Virus record (IMG/VR): IMGVR_UViG_3300033143_004212
Span: 19,405-83,404 of that record
Origin: a virus
Direction: 5' to 3' (one strand)
Length of the DNA: 64,000 bases
Position 1 is the first letter of the stretch; every line of letters starts with the position of its first letter. Made by a program: the position numbers and the translations under genes. Shown here one piece after another: positions 1 through 9,747 of the stretch. Below the pieces are notes generated by a model. That model did no database searches. It had not been told where the DNA came from and was given only the letters and a program-made list of their open reading frames with translations.

Positions 1-83
1 ATAATGATAACTTTTCACTAAATAAAGGTAGCAGAGATGGCTTCTATTCAATCTGCAAGTGCTGTCGTAAGAAGAAGAAATAA
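1..83 (+). CDS. Zinc-ribbon protein, C-terminal end (5' truncated by window)
   Basis: An open frame enters from the left edge (first whole codon at position 3) and ends at TAA 81-83. The visible tail reads FSLNKGSRDGFYSICKCCRK. This matches the common phage zinc-ribbon pattern in which a 'F..NK.S.DG...CK.C' segment follows an upstream CxxC pair. The downstream gene at 686 starts with a second ribbon of the same type, and open coding sequence continues upstream of that ATG. This fragment may therefore be the first half of one gene interrupted by the HNH endonuclease between them. The function of the complete protein is not known; a role in packaging is inferred only from its position before TerL. 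Confidence 0.5.
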   Translation, partial: NDNFSLNKGSRDGFYSICKCCRKKKK

Positions 84-98
84 GGAAGAGTAAATATT

Positions 99-626
99 AT
101 GGAAGAAGTATGGAAAGATATAGAAGGTTATGATGGTGATTATCAAATTAGCAATAAAGGAAATATAAAAAGTTTTAAAAGAATTAAAGATGGTAAGTTA
201 TTAAAAGCAACTGTAGGTAATACAGGATACTGCACAGTGAAACTATCTAATAAAGATAAAGAAAGAAAGACTTTTAGAGTTCATCGCTTAGTCGCTTTAC
301 ATTTTTTAGAATTAGTAGAAGGGAAAGATAATGTAAACCATAAGAATGGAGATAAAACAGATAATGATGTAAATAATCTTGAATGGTGTACTTATAAAGA
401 AAATAATATTCATGCTCGAAAAACTGGACTTAATAAAGCAAATGGAGAAAAACATTATTGCGCTAAGTTAACAGAAGAAAACGTAAAATATATTAGAGAA
501 AATTATATTAAAGGAAGTAGAACATTTGGACAAGGTGCTCTTTCAAGAAAATTTGGAGTGTCTCAATCGCAAATCTTTAATGTAGTTCATAATATAACCT
601 GAAAAAAGAAAAATAAAAAACAATAA
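99..626 (+). CDS. HNH homing endonuclease (NUMOD4 + HNH)
   Basis: A free-standing HNH endonuclease of 175 aa. Residues 1-45 are a NUMOD4 DNA-binding module (VWKDIEGYDGDYQISNKG). An HNH_3 catalytic core follows, with HRLVALHF and NHKNGDKTDNDVNNLEW carrying the His/Asn/His residues. The C-terminus is a helix-turn-helix of the NUMOD type ending NVVHNITWK. The Trp of ITWK is encoded by TGA at 600-602; related enzymes usually have Trp there, and the frame then runs to TAA 624-626. Such enzymes nick DNA to spread their own gene. It lies between two zinc-ribbon coding segments, with too little non-coding sequence around it for a self-splicing intron. Confidence 0.9.
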
Positions 627-685
627 GAGTTCCAAGTGATGTTATTTTCTCTTGGGACTATGAGTCGTTAAGGAGAGAACCAGAA

Positions 686-1786
686 ATGGCAGAAAAGAAA
701 AAATGTTCCAATTGTCAAAGAGAACGTCCTTTAAAAGAGTTCTGAAAATCAAATAATCTTGAAATGTATCCCGGAGATGGTAAAGTTGACCTTTGCCGCT
801 TATGTCTTACTAAAGGTGTCAAAGATTTGAATGACTGAGCAGGAGTACGTGAAATATGTAAAGTGCTAGATTATCCTTTTATTCAAAGTAAATGGGATGA
901 CGTAGTTAAGAAAATGCGTGAGAATGCGGAAAGATACGATATTTCAACAGAGAAGAAAAAAAGAGAAACTATTCGTAAGACTATTGGTGACTATGCGCGA
1001 ATAATGAAATTAGGAAAATATATGAAAATGACTTACGAAGATTCCGATGAGATAGTGACTCTTGTCGCGGATGCGACTGACATAGCCGTTGAGCAGAAAC
1101 GAAAAGAAAAAGAACAAGAATTAGAAGAAGTAAGAGAAGCTAGTATGGGAAGTTTTTCTATAGAGGAAAGAGCCTTTCTTATGGCGAAATGGAGAACTAC
1201 AGATTTAGAAGATATGTTATGGTTAGAGAATTATTATTTAAGTATGATGGAAGATTTTGAAATAACTACTACTTCACATAAAGATTATTTAAGAAAAATT
1301 TGTAAAATATCTTTAAACTTAGATAAAGCAATTGAAGCGAATGATGGAGACAATATTAAAATATTACGTGCTACTTATAGTGCTTTTATGAAAGAAGGAA
1401 ATTTTACAGAGCAACAAGCTAATAAAGATAAATCTAATTTTGTTTCTTCTTTTGGAGAACTTGCGGCATTCCTTGAAGTAGAAGGTTTTGTAGAAATGAT
1501 AGATTTAACTTTCCCAAGAGATATGGTAGATAGAACGATAGGTAACTTAAATTCTTATATAAGAGACCTTGTTTTAAATGAGAGTGGACTTGCGGATTTA
1601 CTTGAATCTACAATCCAACTAATGAATGCTCCTGATGAAGATGAAGATGCTGATTATGAATACGGTTCTGATTATATGTGAGAAGATGATTTAGAAATAG
1701 ATTGGTCAAAAATAGATGAAGAGGAAGAAGATGAAGTTGACGAAGAAGTAAAAGAAAAAGTTGAAGGTGAAAAGAAAGATGAATAA
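686..1786 (+). CDS. Zinc-ribbon protein, putative small terminase subunit
   Basis: A 366-residue protein that starts at ATG 686 after AGGAGAG. The N-terminus has a zinc ribbon: CSNCQRERPLKEFW, then CRLC. A mostly helical charged region follows, and the tail is very acidic (DEDEDADYEYG and EEEEDEVDEE). Three TGA codons (743, 836, 1679) are read as Trp; the first gives LKEFWKS, where such ribbons have an aromatic residue. It overlaps the terL start by a few bases (ATGAATAA), so the two are translationally coupled. Size and position fit a DNA-recognition subunit of the packaging motor, but I cannot identify the family, so the name is an inference. In-frame open sequence runs back to about 617, hinting at a longer ancestral gene. 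Confidence 0.55.
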
Positions 1787-3572
1787 TCTTACAGATAAAA
1801 GAAGACAACAAATTTTTCTTAGTGTAAAACAGCAAATAGATGAAGCAAAATTAAGAAATAGTAAAAGCAATAAAAAAGAAGATATTACTGAAGCAAGAGT
1901 AGTTGGTATAAAAGACGAATTGCGCAAACAATTTAGTTTTTGGAAAGCTTATCCCGATTTATTTTTGGATACTATCTTACCTAAAAGTTCTAGTTTTAAT
2001 TTTTATTTTTATCAAAGATTATTTCTTAGAATAGCAATTCGATATAAACTTGTTTATGCGACTTTTACTCGTGCGTTTTCAAAATCTTTTTTATCTATTA
2101 TTATAGAATATTTAAAATGTATCTTTTACCCCGGAGCGAAGCAATTTATTACAACAGGTGGTAAAGGACAAGCCGCGCAAATTGCGGAAGAAAAAATAAA
2201 AGAGATATGAGGAATTTGACCAGTATTAAAAGACGAACTTGTAAAATGGAGTTTCCAAAAAGATGGCGTTAAATTAGAATTCAAAAATGGTTCTATTCTT
2301 GATGTTGTTGGTATGAGAGATTCTACTCGTGGAGGACGTAGACATGGAGGTCTTATTGAAGAAGCTATACTTATTGATGGTAATCGTTTAAATGAAGTAA
2401 TTATTCCACTTATGAATATTAGTAGAACAGGTATGGATGGAGTTAAAGACCCAAGAGATGTAAATAATAAAAGTCAAATTTATGTTACGACTGCAGGTTA
2501 TAAGGGCAGTTTTGCATATGAGAAATTAATACAAGTTTTATTATGGCAAATAATTAAACCTAAAGAAGCTTTTGTACTTGGTGGCGATTATCGTATACCA
2601 GTTATGCATGGACTCTTGGATAAAAACTTTATTAAAGAATTAAAAGCAGATGGAACGTATAATGAAATGTCATTTTCTAGAGAATATGGATCCAGATGGT
2701 CAGGAACAAAAGATGGCGCTTTCTTTGATGCTGAAATCATATCAAAATATAGAGTTTTAGGTAATTCAGAGATTCAACCTGATGGAAGAAGTAGTAAAGA
2801 TACTTTTTATGTTTTTGGTATTGATGTTGGTAGACATAGAGCTCAAACAATAGTAGTTATTATTAAAGTTACTTTAAATCGTACAACTGGTGCTTGGGAT
2901 AAAAAAATAGTAAATTTACATGTATTTGAAGACATGCATTTTGAAGACCAAGCCGGAGAAATTAAATATCTATTTAATATATTCCGTCCTAGAGCAATTG
3001 CGATAGATGGTACTGGTTTAGGTACTGGATTAATAGACTTCTTAGTAAAAGAAACAGATTATAATGGAGTCTTATATGAACCTTTTGGTGTGCTCGGAGA
3101 AGATTATAAAGAGGATTATGAAGCTTATATTGTTCATAATACTATTCCAATTCTTTATATAGTTAAAGCAACTCCTGCTATTAATAGTGCAATGCATTCA
3201 AATATATATTCACAATTAACAGGAGGTCGAATTAAATTCTTAGCAAATGAACGTATTGCTAAAACTAAGTTTGCTTCTAAAAAAGGTTGGTCTAAATTGG
3301 CATCTGATAGTAGGGCAGAAAAGTTAAAACCATTTACTTTAACTTCTATATTAAAAGAAGAAATGCTGAACCTTAAAAGAGATGGGGAAGGAGCCGATAT
3401 TAGGTTAAAACGAGTTCATTCTAAAATTGGAAAGGATAAATTTTCTGCTCTTGAAATTGGATTATATTATATTTATCTTAAAGAAAGAGAAAAGAAAACT
3501 AGACGTGTTGGAATTGAAAGCATAATAAAAACGAAAAAGAAAAAGAAAAAAACTTGGAAGAGATGGGGATAA
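1779..3572 (+). CDS. terL: Terminase large subunit
   Basis: The packaging motor ATPase/nuclease, 597 aa. A Walker A-like segment lies near residues 95-104 (FTRAFSKSF, with the RxxxSKS form seen in phage terminases). A Walker B-type GLIEE lies near 190, preceded by RDSTRGGRRHGG. The C-terminal RNase H-fold nuclease begins at YVFGIDVGRHRAQT (about 346), with a second acidic block at AIAIDGTGLGTG. Two TGA codons (2208, 2217; residues 144 and 147) give IWGIWPVL and join what would otherwise look like two fragments. ATG 1779 overlaps the end of the upstream gene and has GAAGGTGA before it. Small terminase candidate, TerL and portal are in the usual order. Confidence 0.92.
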
Positions 3573-3584
3573 TAACTAAATCCC

Positions 3585-3613
3585 TTCTCTTTTTTATGAA
3601 AATGTGGTATAAT
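3585..3613 (+). promoter_or_regulatory. Promoter, extended -10 type, before the portal gene
   Basis: TATAAT at 3608-3613 is preceded by TGG, giving a full extended -10 (TGNTATAAT). The -35 region 17 nt upstream is poor, which is typical of extended -10 promoters. It sits in the short gap between TerL and the portal gene and would drive the head genes. Confidence 0.5.
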
Positions 3614-3645
3614 TATATAAACGGTAGGAGGTGTAAAAAGATAAA

Positions 3646-5121
3646 ATGCTTAATAAAAGAAATGGAAATAAAAGCAGATATGCACAAGGAAATGGAGAAA
3701 ATGATTTAGAACCTTTAAAAAATATGAAGGCTATATATGATGCTCCAGAAATTCCTAAATATAATTTTACAGAAGATGCGATTAGAACAGCAATAAATAA
3801 TTTAGATGTGCCAAAAATGAGGGACATTTCTTTGTATTTCTATTATGCAAGTAAGAGTTATGGTAGATTAGTAGATTATTTCGCTAATATGTTAACTTTT
3901 GATTATTTAATTGTCCCAAAAAAACAATATAATCAAAAGAAAACAACTCCTGAAAAAATAGAAGAAGAATTAGCTGTAGTTTTAGATGTGTTTAAAAAAA
4001 GTAGAGTAAAACAAGAATTTAGAGAAATAGCTAGAAAAGTTATGATAGAAGGAGTATTTTTTGGATATTTAGTTTTTGCTTCTGATACTTGGGAAGTTCA
4101 AGAATTACCTTATAAATATTGTGAAACGAATTTCCAATATATGGGAATTCCAATTATAGAATTCAATCTAGAGTACTTTGATAGAGAGTTTAGAGATGAA
4201 AAATTAAGACTTGTAGTTTTAGAAACATATCCAGATGAAATAGCATCTGCTTATGATGTTTATAAAAATAATGGTGGCGATAAAATTTTTTATGTAGAAC
4301 CTAAACATTCTATGGTATTTTCTCAAAATGATAATCTCATTCCTTATTTGATCAGTATTATTTTAGATGTTATTAGATTTAATAATTATAAAGCTATTGA
4401 TGAAATTAGAAATGAACAAGAAATATTAAAACTTATAATTCAAAAGCTTCCAGTTGCAAAAGATGGAACTTTATTATTCTCTCCAGATGAAATGGAATAT
4501 TTACACAATATAGTTGCAGATATGATAGATGAAATGCCATCAATTGACTTGATTACTTCATATGCTGATGTAACAACTGAGAATCTTCAAGACCAAAAGA
4601 ATACAGCGCAGAACTCAATGAATAATGCGAAAGATAATATTTATGCTGAAGCAGGTGTTAGTTCTCAATTAATGGATGCTCAAGGGAATATTGCATTGGA
4701 CAAATCTATTAAAATAGATGAAGGTGAAATGTTTAATTTATTAGAGGCGCTAAAAAATTATTTCCAATTTGTTTTAGATGTAGAATATACATCTGCTAAA
4801 TTGTCTTATAATTTAATAATGCCTGAATTAACTATTTTTAACAGACAAGAATGGTTTGACAGATATCTAAAAGGTGGTCAATTTGGCTATCCTAAACTTT
4901 TAGCTTCTTTAGCTATGGGAATTGATCAATTAAGTTTTTATGATTTGTTAGAATACGAAGATGGTATTCTAAAATTAACAGAAAAAATGATTCCATTAAA
5001 ATCTAGTCATACTGAATCTTCAAATGGTTCAGATGCCGGAAATGACGATAAAGGTGGTAGCCCTGGTACTAAAGATGACAAAAAAGATGACAAAACAATA
5101 GACAATCTGAATAATGATTAA
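3646..5121 (+). CDS. Portal protein
   Basis: A 491-residue protein directly after TerL and before the protease/scaffold, which is the usual portal position. It would form the dodecameric ring at one capsid vertex through which DNA enters and leaves. The middle region contains YAEAGVSSQLMDAQGNIALD followed by a long helical segment, a pattern seen in portal proteins of Bacillota phages. The C-terminus is an Asp/Gly/Lys-rich linker (DAGNDDKGGSPGTKDDKKDD), probably disordered. The ATG has AGGAGGTG 12 nt upstream, slightly long spacing. No TGA codon is used. The family is inferred from position and general resemblance. Confidence 0.8.
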   Translation: MLNKRNGNKSRYAQGNGENDLEPLKNMKAIYDAPEIPKYNFTEDAIRTAINNLDVPKMRDISLYFYYASKSYGRLVDYFANMLTFDYLIVPKKQYNQKKTTPEKIEEELAVVLDVFKKSRVKQEFREIARKVMIEGVFFGYLVFASDTWEVQELPYKYCETNFQYMGIPIIEFNLEYFDREFRDEKLRLVVLETYPDEIASAYDVYKNNGGDKIFYVEPKHSMVFSQNDNLIPYLISIILDVIRFNNYKAIDEIRNEQEILKLIIQKLPVAKDGTLLFSPDEMEYLHNIVADMIDEMPSIDLITSYADVTTENLQDQKNTAQNSMNNAKDNIYAEAGVSSQLMDAQGNIALDKSIKIDEGEMFNLLEALKNYFQFVLDVEYTSAKLSYNLIMPELTIFNRQEWFDRYLKGGQFGYPKLLASLAMGIDQLSFYDLLEYEDGILKLTEKMIPLKSSHTESSNGSDAGNDDKGGSPGTKDDKKDDKTIDNLNND

Positions 5122-5131
5122 GGAGGTAAAT

Positions 5132-6574
5132 ATGGGAAAAAGAGATACAACAAAATTCTCTAATTGCTCTGTTAAAGTAACTTTTGTAGAAACAAAATAT
5201 GATTCAGATACGAATCCTCTTTTTTCAAAAGTTAAAATTAATTTCCTTTATAAGGGAATGAATAGGAATGGAAGTTATATTTCTAAACGAGTTGCGGAAA
5301 AAATGGGAGCGGCTATTAGTTACACTCCAATCATTGGAGAATTTTTAAAAGAAAAAGAAGATTTTGGAACACATGGTGGAAAATTAACTATTACAAGCGA
5401 AGATGTAATTTATGAAGAAACAACTGTTCCATACGGAGTTGTTGGCGCGGCTGACAATCTTTGGTGGGAAGACGTAGAAGATGATGATGGGAATGTACAA
5501 TCATATCTAACTACTTGAGGTTATTTATGGACTAAAAGATATCCTGATGCTGAAGTAGTTTTATCTGATAATAACTGGCAATCAATGGAGCTAGATAATG
5601 ACAGTGTGAAAGGGAGATGGATTCAAAAAAAAGATAGTGAAGATTTCTATTTTAAAATTGATGAAGCTCTTATTAGTGCTTTCTGCATCTTAGGACCTGA
5701 TGTTCGTCCTGCTTTTGAAAGATCGCAAGTTAAAAGTTTTTCACTAGCAGAAAATATGGGTAGCAGTTTTAAAGAAGAGTTTGAAGAAATGAAAGAAGAT
5801 TTTAAAACTTTCTTATTTACTTTGGGCGAAAAAGAACAAACTGATACTGATAATCTTAATAATGATTTAGAGGGAGGAACAGATTCTATGTTATTTAAAT
5901 TAAATATCGAAAATCCAAGTTCATTATTCTCTAGTTTAAATCCAGAAGATATTGCAACTAAGATCATCGTTAATGAAACAGATAACACTGTTACTTACTT
6001 TGATTTAGAAGACGGTAAATTCTATGCTAGACAATTTACTATGAATGAGGAAGAAGAGATAGTTTGGGCAGAAGAAGAACCTGTAGTTTATGAATATGGT
6101 CAACTTCCAAATGCTGAATTAGAGCAATCTAATGCAGAATTAACAGAAGATGTCGCTATTTTAAAAAATGCAGAAATCGATTTTGAAGCTCAAATAGAAA
6201 CAAAAGATGGCTCTATAGTAGAACTTAATAAAACTGTTGAAACATTAAATGGAACAATAGAAACATTAAATACTTCTATTGGAGAATATGAAGAATATAA
6301 AAAAGAAAAAGTAGCAGAAGAGAAAGAAAGTTTAATTGCAGGATTTGCAGAAAAACTATCTGAAGAAGTTATCGAATCAATCGAAAAAGAAATTAATAAT
6401 TTCACATTAGAAGAAATCGAAGCTAAACTTATTCGTGCTTTTTATGAAGAAAACAAGGGTGATGATATAGACAACTCTAAATTCACTCATAATAATAAAC
6501 CACATAAATCAAGTAATACACCTGATTGGTTTAAAGCTGTTAAAACAGTGGTTAATAAGAACGAAGAAAAATAA
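5132..6574 (+). CDS. Fused capsid maturation protease / scaffold candidate
   Basis: A 480-residue protein between portal and capsid genes. Residues 1-240 resemble a prohead-protease-like domain (NRNGSYISKRVAEKMG, PIIGEFLKEKEDFGTHGG, VPYGVVGAADNLWWED). From about 310 it becomes acidic and coiled-coil (NAELEQSNAELTED, VETLNGTIETLNTS, EKESLIAGFAEKL), as expected of an internal scaffold. One TGA (5516, Trp in LTTWGYLW) joins the halves. The start is ATG 5132 with AAGGAGG upstream, not the earlier in-frame ATG that overlaps the portal end. A single polypeptide that both templates and processes the head is a known arrangement. Catalytic residues are not certain, so the protease role is tentative. 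Confidence 0.6.
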
Positions 6575-6595
6575 TTTAAGGGAGGAAATCACATT

Positions 6596-7183
6596 ATGGC
6601 TAGATTAGCAATGAGTACGACTTATGGCGTATTAGAAATGAACAGAGTTGCGGCTGTAGATACTAAGCAAGTATTTTCTCAACTTCCATTAGATGCAACA
6701 GACTTTGCAAGCATCGCTTGTGAAAATGGTATGGTATGCGTTTACGATGAAGTTGCAGGAGCAGTTAGATTACCTGATGAGGACACAGGTGTAGTTATTG
6801 AAGAAGTACAACTTGTTGGAACTCATGAATTCTATTACGAAAATGCCGAATTAGGAGAATTTGCAGTATCAATCGAAACAACTGCAGTTAAATACTCTAC
6901 TATCGGACATGCGGGAACTGCCGCAGATCAATACACTTACCCAGATCTATACAACTTAACTGTTGGAGATACTTTTACTACAAATACTGTAGATTTAGAT
7001 TCTACTGCTTTCGCTGATACTTCAGTTGGAGAATATTTTACAGCTAGAGCTACAGGATTACTATTTTATGATGGAGCTACTGCTAATGCAGGTTCAGGAC
7101 TAATTTGTGTAATTATCAAAAAGTATACAGTACCAAATGGAGACGAAGCTTTCAAACTAAAAGTAGTACAAGTAAGAGTGTAA
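6596..7183 (+). CDS. Capsid decoration / head protein candidate
   Basis: A small 195-residue protein rich in beta-forming residues and Ala/Thr/Val. It lies immediately before the major capsid gene and has a strong GGGAGG ribosome site. The N-terminus ARLAMSTTYGVLEMNRVAAV is followed by short beta-rich segments with no signal peptide or membrane segment. Proteins of this size placed between scaffold and major capsid are usually decoration or head-stabilising proteins, some trimeric. I do not recognise the family, and the role is inferred from position and composition. Codon use is like the capsid gene (few rare codons), consistent with high expression. Confidence 0.5.
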   Translation: MARLAMSTTYGVLEMNRVAAVDTKQVFSQLPLDATDFASIACENGMVCVYDEVAGAVRLPDEDTGVVIEEVQLVGTHEFYYENAELGEFAVSIETTAVKYSTIGHAGTAADQYTYPDLYNLTVGDTFTTNTVDLDSTAFADTSVGEYFTARATGLLFYDGATANAGSGLICVIIKKYTVPNGDEAFKLKVVQVRV

Positions 7184-7220
7184 TCAAAAAATAATTAATT
7201 AATTGGGAGGTTAAGAACTT

Positions 7221-8219
7221 ATGAAATTTGAAGAAGTTAGAGCGTTAGCGAAAAAAGTAGTTGTTGCTAAGCCTAATATGACGTTTACTTTCGATGGTGA
7301 GACTGTTAATACAGATCAAATGATGGAAGCATTGAAAGATGGACTGAATGAATTAGCAGGCGACTATAAAGCGTATAGACGTAATAAAGTAGATGTCTTC
7401 GAGTTAATCGAAGAAACTGCAGATCTTTATCTACCTGCGAAAGTAGAAGCTTCTATTGGTAGATTTGCAGAAATTAAAAATACAGAACATGGACAAAAAC
7501 CAAAGTTCTCTTTAAAAGTTGGTAAAGGAAGAGGTAAACAATTTGTAACAAAAGTTGGTACTTCAGGAATTTACGAAGTATTCAGACTTGACAAAGTTGA
7601 ATTTACTGTTGAAACTGACAGAGTTGGTGGCGCAGGAGTCATCTCTTTAGAGAGATTATTAACTGGTGCTGAAAACTTAATTGACATCTTAGATGTTATT
7701 TTAGAAGGTATCGAAGATACTATCTATGGTCAAGTACAAACAGCTTTACAAGCATCTTTAACAGCAGGTCCTGCTAGTAACTACGGTTCTAATGCTGGAT
7801 TCTCAGCAACAATCATGCAAGGATTATTAAATACAGTTTCTGCTTACGGAAAACCTGTTATTTATTGTACTCCTGAATTTGCGGCAACTATCGTTCCAGA
7901 TGATGGATGGATAGGAGCAGTAGATATGACAGAAAAAAGAGAATATGGATATATCGGAAAATGGAATGGTGCTCCAGTTAACGTTATGCCACAATCTTTT
8001 GTTGATGAAACTAACCTAGTTAAAGTTTTCAATCCTAAATTTGCTTACATTATCCCTGCAGGAAAAGAAAAAATCGTTAAGGTTTTATTCGAAGGTCCAA
8101 CAGTGGTAGCAGAATTAGAAAACAGAAACAGAACTAGAGAAATTTCAGCTACTAAAAAAATCGGTGTTGCAGTACTTTATAACAACCAATTCGCTCTTTT
8201 CCAAAATACTAGTCTATAA
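7221..8219 (+). CDS. Major capsid protein
   Basis: A 332-residue protein with the length and plan of HK97-fold major capsid proteins. A helical N-terminal arm comes first (residues 1-60), then a basic E-loop-like region (KFSLKVGKGRGKQFVTKVG). The A-domain-like half contains GKPVIYCTPEFAATIVP and AYIIPAGKEKIVKVLFEGP. It comes after scaffold and decoration genes, has a strong GGGAGG site and codon use biased as for abundant proteins. A promoter and a hairpin follow it, separating its transcript from the neck genes. There is no TGA codon. Assignment rests on position, size and general fold features. Confidence 0.8.
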   Translation: MKFEEVRALAKKVVVAKPNMTFTFDGETVNTDQMMEALKDGLNELAGDYKAYRRNKVDVFELIEETADLYLPAKVEASIGRFAEIKNTEHGQKPKFSLKVGKGRGKQFVTKVGTSGIYEVFRLDKVEFTVETDRVGGAGVISLERLLTGAENLIDILDVILEGIEDTIYGQVQTALQASLTAGPASNYGSNAGFSATIMQGLLNTVSAYGKPVIYCTPEFAATIVPDDGWIGAVDMTEKREYGYIGKWNGAPVNVMPQSFVDETNLVKVFNPKFAYIIPAGKEKIVKVLFEGPTVVAELENRNRTREISATKKIGVAVLYNNQFALFQNTSL

Positions 8220-8222
8220 GAT

Positions 8223-8251
8223 TTGTGTTTTTAGAGAAAGTGTAGTATAAT
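8223..8251 (+). promoter_or_regulatory. Promoter after the capsid gene
   Basis: TTGTGT (8223-8228) and TATAAT (8246-8251) are separated by 17 nt. It begins just after the capsid stop codon and would start a transcript for the neck genes. A hairpin lies 25 nt downstream, in the leader of that transcript. Confidence 0.6.
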
Positions 8252-8276
8252 ATAAGTACAAGGAATAAAAAAATAT

Positions 8277-8298
8277 GGGGATAATTAATTTTATCCCC
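8277..8298 (+). terminator. Hairpin with TTAATT loop (terminator or attenuator)
   Basis: An 8-bp perfect stem GGGGATAA/TTATCCCC encloses the loop TTAATT. The following sequence (GTAATTTTAC) is only weakly T-rich. It may therefore be a leaky terminator for the capsid transcript or an attenuator in the leader made from the promoter just upstream. Confidence 0.55.
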
Positions 8299-8331
8299 GT
8301 AATTTTACTATAGAGAAATAAGGAGGAAACA

Positions 8332-8940
8332 ATGGCTAAAAAAGATATTTTACCAACTACTTTATGTAAGGTTATTAGTATAACACCTGGATTGAATGGA
8401 TTAACTGCTCCATCTTTTCATTATCATATCGTTTTTAAACGTCCTGGACAAGTAATGCGAGTTAGATTTGAGATTTTACAAGATGCACTCCATGCTGATG
8501 ATTCTTATATGTTAAATCACTGTTTAAGAGTTATGGATGGAGATGTGCGAAGAGAACTTGGATTAAATGATGATATCGAGTATAGTTTAAGTTTAGCAGA
8601 TGTAGAAAAAATTATTTTATCAGGAACGCTTGAAGAATTAAGAGATTTATTCACTTATGGACCAGAAGGATATGCAAGATTAGCGGCAGATTTAGCTGTT
8701 AGAAAAGGTATGGATAGTACTGCTAAACTTGAATTAATTCAAGAATATAGTGGAATAAATGTTATTTTCCAAATTAAAGAAGGAATAGGACTTGATGAAA
8801 TAGAGGCAGAAGTAGAAAGAAAAACTGAAAGAAGTTATGATACAGTTAAAAAAGATGAACCAGAGGAAGTAGATGAGATTGAAGAAGAAGATAATAAAGA
8901 AGCTGCTTTACCTAAGTACACTAGAGTAGATAAGAAATAA
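8332..8940 (+). CDS. Neck-region protein of unknown function
   Basis: An unrecognised 202-residue protein following the major capsid gene. The start ATG has AGGAGG. The first 150 residues look globular (mixed alpha/beta, with SLADVEKIILSGTLEELRDLF). The last 45 are strongly acidic and probably disordered (EEVDEIEEEDNKEAALP). The position between capsid and other head-tail genes suggests a head-completion or connector-associated role, but nothing in the sequence proves it. It is followed by an intrinsic terminator. No TGA codon occurs. Confidence 0.6.
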   Translation: MAKKDILPTTLCKVISITPGLNGLTAPSFHYHIVFKRPGQVMRVRFEILQDALHADDSYMLNHCLRVMDGDVRRELGLNDDIEYSLSLADVEKIILSGTLEELRDLFTYGPEGYARLAADLAVRKGMDSTAKLELIQEYSGINVIFQIKEGIGLDEIEAEVERKTERSYDTVKKDEPEEVDEIEEEDNKEAALPKYTRVDKK

Positions 8941-8944
8941 TTTT

Positions 8945-8966
8945 AACTGGCGTACGCCAGTTTTTT
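8945..8966 (+). terminator. Intrinsic terminator
   Basis: A perfect palindrome of 18 nt (AACTGGCGT/ACGCCAGTT) is followed by a run of T. It sits directly after the preceding stop codon. The next gene begins 18 nt later, so it must be partly read through or backed by another promoter. Confidence 0.8.
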
Positions 8967-8983
8967 ATTGAGGAGGTTAAGAG

Positions 8984-9433
8984 ATGGTAACAAAATTTCA
9001 AGATGTTTATGATTTATTCTTTGGTACTATTACAGATGATCTTTATATAAGCATGACGATAGAAGATACAAAAGCTGATGCACAAACCTTCTTATTACTA
9101 TCAATGGGAGAATTTAAATATTGTAAATTAGATCTTTTAGATTATAATTTATCTTTAAAATCTTGGAATATAGAATTAACGCTTGATGAAATGACTCATT
9201 TAGTATTTTTAATGAAAAAGTTTTGGTTAAAAAGACAAATTGATGATACTAATATAACTGATCAAAAAATTTATTCAGATAAAGATATAAAGGTATATTC
9301 TCAAGCAAATCATTTAGATGTTTTATTAAAAGCTTATAAAGAATCTAAATTAGATGTGAGAAAAGATAAAGATAGTTATAATAGAATTGATGGAAGTAGG
9401 AATGCTCGTTTAGGAGCAACAGCAGGCAAGTAA
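8984..9433 (+). CDS. Neck-region protein of unknown function
   Basis: An unrecognised 149-residue protein with a strong AGGAGG site. It is mostly helical with aromatic-rich stretches (TFLLLSMGEFKYCKL, HLVFLMKKFWLKRQI) and a charged C-terminus. It has no signal peptide and the hydrophobic patches are too short for membrane spans. Its place between capsid and tail genes suggests a connector or head-completion protein, by inference from synteny only. Confidence 0.55.
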   Translation: MVTKFQDVYDLFFGTITDDLYISMTIEDTKADAQTFLLLSMGEFKYCKLDLLDYNLSLKSWNIELTLDEMTHLVFLMKKFWLKRQIDDTNITDQKIYSDKDIKVYSQANHLDVLLKAYKESKLDVRKDKDSYNRIDGSRNARLGATAGK

Positions 9434-9450
9434 GGAAGTAGGTAAGAGAT

Positions 9451-9747
9451 ATGAATAATGTTACTTTTATAAAATCAGATTGAGAAGTCTACCTACGTTG
9501 GTTAAAAAATCAGATATATAAATTACTTCCTTTAAGAGAGGAAAAAGGAGAATGGAAAAAATTTGCTGAATCTCTTATATGAGAATTAAAAGGAGCAGAC
9601 AATATTCAAAACAAAGTACCATTAATGAGTTTGATATTTAAATTATCTGCATTAACCAAAATGGAAGATTTTAGAATTTATAGAAAGACTATATTTGAAT
9701 GTATAAATTTAATTAATAAATTCGAATTAAAGCTAGGTGAAGAATAG
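9451..9747 (+). CDS. Small neck-region protein, two UGA-Trp codons
   Basis: A 98-residue protein visible only when TGA is read as Trp. Two in-frame TGA codons occur, at 9481 (IKSDWEVYLRW) and about 9580 (SLIWELKG). It starts at ATG 9451 with an AGGTAAGAG upstream, ends at TAG 9745-9747, and the next ATG follows immediately (TAGATG), so the two are coupled. It is helical, with many Lys and Leu residues. No family recognised. With standard code it would look like non-coding sequence, so it is easily missed. Confidence 0.7.

Noticed and set aside
60-690. Self-splicing intron carrying the HNH gene
   Set aside because: Only about 15 nt of non-coding sequence lies left of the HNH start and a short stretch right of its stop, so there is no room for a catalytic intron core. 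I saw no core motifs.
1608-1927. Leftward open frames rich in Leu/Phe opposite the start of terL
   Set aside because: They are complements of acidic/lysine-rich codons of the rightward genes, with no ribosome sites.
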